DNA of 7,120 bases, taken from Bacteroidales bacterium. Lineage in GTDB: Bacteria; Bacteroidota; Bacteroidia; Bacteroidales; UBA932. This document shows, piece after piece, positions 5,976 through 7,120 of this stretch. The first letter of the stretch is position 1, and each line of letters opens with the position of its first letter. The stretch spans positions 1-7,120 of the forward strand of contig JAFZDJ010000121.1 of NCBI GenBank assembly GCA_017561265.1. The letters run 5' to 3'. The notes below the pieces were generated by a model, which had not been told where the DNA came from, did not search any database, and saw nothing but the letters and a program-made list of their open reading frames with translations. Position numbers and translations under genes: made by a program.

Positions 5976-6902
5976 TTATTTGGATAAACTTACTGGTAAA
6001 ACTATGCCAGTTTGTGTTTCTATAAGAGTTTTTAGTGATGGCGCTTTTGAATATAGAAGCCGTGCTGCAGCGTATATTTCATTCCACATATCGTTAGCAC
6101 GATTTATAGATATTCTTCTCAGGAGGTAATCAATGACACGTAATGCTCCGCTGAAATTCTGCTGGGAATTACCAGAAAATGAAGAACATGCAGCACCAGC
6201 TCGAATACCTTTCGACAGAGTCAAGCCGAAAAGTACATTTCCATGAGCACAGGCATTACGTACTTCGCGTATGGCCATGATATATGTTCTGAAAGTCGAT
6301 GTGGCCGGTTCACCAAAATGTAAGCTTATGACTTTTCTATCCTGGTCCGAGAGAAGTCCATCATATAATGTTTCCAGGTTTCCCAATGTCATATATTCCA
6401 TTGCTTTCCATGCGGGTGCATAGTTACCTATGTATTTCTGATGATGTCTTTTTACTGGAGCCTTCTTTTTAATGGAGTTGTATGCAGAAGCCGGGAAGTC
6501 AGCTATAAACTGTGATGACAAAATATTGGGGTTGATATACCAAGCTGGATCAGCAGCATATTTGTTCGACAGTTCATATATGATTGTTGTTCGGATTGCA
6601 ACCTCGATTCTTGAGAGGTACCTGTTTAGTAGGTTTCTCATATCAAGGTCAAAGTAATAAAGAGCTACCGCGTCCTCTATTCTTGTGCCCGGACGAAGAG
6701 CGTGCCTTCGGTTAGATTCGAGTTCCGGATATGTGATTTCAAATGGATGTAGGTAGAAGCCCAAGCGATAGTAGCCAATATCAGAAAGATATTCCTTTGC
6801 TTTCTCTTCATCTGCTATGACTGCTCCTCTCTGCTTCAGTATCTTTATCTGGTCTTCGTATGTTGTTGCCCGTTTGGTATAGGCTATCTTCCTTCGTGCC
6901 AT
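5976..6902 (-). CDS. AbiD/AbiF-like HEPN abortive-infection protein (Abi_2 family), probable RNase toxin
   Basis: A protein of 308 residues from the preferred start (ATG at 6902; MARRKIAYTKR). Family hallmarks in order: TYEDQIKILKQRG near the N-terminus, the IGYYRLGFYLHPFE segment, the APAWKAMEYMTLGNLETLY segment, and REVRNACAHG, a HEPN motif of R-x4-H form (Arg215 and His220). HEPN proteins of this kind are metal-independent RNases that usually act as dimers; Abi_2 members protect against phage by abortive infection. An upstream ATG at 6941 would give 321 residues, but a perfect promoter box (TACCTTTG) lies on codons 2-4 of that version, favouring the shorter form. GC is about 35-47 percent in counted lines, below both minus-strand neighbours, which suggests acquisition. 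A small RNA gene follows directly. The target RNA is unknown. Confidence 0.88.
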   Translation of the reverse strand: MARRKIAYTKRATTYEDQIKILKQRGAVIADEEKAKEYLSDIGYYRLGFYLHPFEITYPELESNRRHALRPGTRIEDAVALYYFDLDMRNLLNRYLSRIEVAIRTTIIYELSNKYAADPAWYINPNILSSQFIADFPASAYNSIKKKAPVKRHHQKYIGNYAPAWKAMEYMTLGNLETLYDGLLSDQDRKVISLHFGEPATSTFRTYIMAIREVRNACAHGNVLFGLTLSKGIRAGAACSSFSGNSQQNFSGALRVIDYLLRRISINRANDMWNEIYAAARLLYSKAPSLKTLIETQTGIVLPVSLSK

Positions 6903-6929
6903 AGCTTTCTTCACTTTATGTTTGGGTGT

Positions 6930-6937
6930 CAAAGGTA
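6930..6937 (-). promoter_or_regulatory. Bacteroidetes -7 element for the HEPN gene
   Basis: Reading leftward, TACCTTTG is a perfect -7 consensus match and would start RNA near 6924, about 22 bases before the ATG at 6902. No TTG was found at the usual -33 distance. It decides the start choice, because it lies within the first codons of the longer reading. Confidence 0.5.
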
Positions 6938-6952
6938 GCATAATTTTTCTGA

Positions 6953-7120
6953 TTACTTGTTGTCTGTTAGAAATTGTATCAGCCAGTCAGCGAGGTCGAT
7001 GTGGGCTGCTCTATCGGCTGGGGTGGCGTGCTTTTCAAGGAGGTCGCTGACTTTGAGGTCGAGGTGTGGGAAGTCTGTTGTGCGTCGAAGCCAGTCGTGG
7101 TAGGCATCTATGTCGGGAAA
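6953..7120 (-). CDS. C-terminal fragment of an unidentified minus-strand protein (continues past the window)
   Basis: Read leftward from the window end, one frame is open for 55 codons and stops at TAA (6953-6955). The visible end starts FPDIDAYHDWL and finishes ADWLIQFLTDNK. Codon use is GC-rich with many C-ending codons, and one counted line is about 57 percent GC, like the amidase. The residues look helical, with alternating charged and hydrophobic positions, and carry no motif I can name. The start lies outside the window. With the amidase it may be the original neighbourhood into which the HEPN unit was inserted. Confidence 0.65.
   Translation of the reverse strand, partial: FPDIDAYHDWLRRTTDFPHLDLKVSDLLEKHATPADRAAHIDLADWLIQFLTDNK

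Overview
The window looks like accessory chromosome from a Bacteroidales bacterium (Bacteroides, Prevotella or a close relative). Three things support this. The lipoproteins carry Bacteroidetes-type signal peptides, one with an acidic run after the lipid cysteine. One domain resembles BACON. The promoters fit the Bacteroidetes -33/-7 pattern (TTG, about 19 bases, TAnnTTTG) rather than the E. coli pattern.

Layout. Positions 2-1759 (+) hold three small exported proteins. The first two are tandem duplicates with a BACON-like domain and a C-terminal four-cysteine zinc-ribbon-like tail; the first is cut by the window edge. The third is an unrelated lipoprotein followed by a strong terminator (1783-1815). 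A small, very acidic orphan protein (1940-2362) follows and has its own terminator. Positions 2449-5229 encode a complete MmeI-like (type IIL) restriction-modification enzyme whose target-recognition part differs in base composition from the rest. It runs convergently into, and overlaps by 38 bases, a minus-strand N-acetylmuramoyl-L-alanine amidase (5192-5797). The 178 bases upstream of the amidase are tightly organised. They hold a promoter, an RNA of about 97 nt with two hairpins and a U-tract, and then a second promoter for the amidase. Next comes a minus-strand AbiD/AbiF-type HEPN protein (5976-6902), then the C-terminal 55 codons of an unidentified minus-strand gene.

The most interesting unit is the HEPN gene plus the small RNA whose promoter begins three bases after its stop codon. 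It fits an AbiF-like toxin-antitoxin or abortive-infection system with an RNA antitoxin. Its low GC, between two GC-rich minus-strand genes, suggests inserted cargo. With the MmeI-like enzyme this makes a small defence cluster: one enzyme cuts unmodified DNA, the other probably cuts cellular RNA. All functional statements are inferred from sequence read by eye; GC figures are hand counts of selected stretches.
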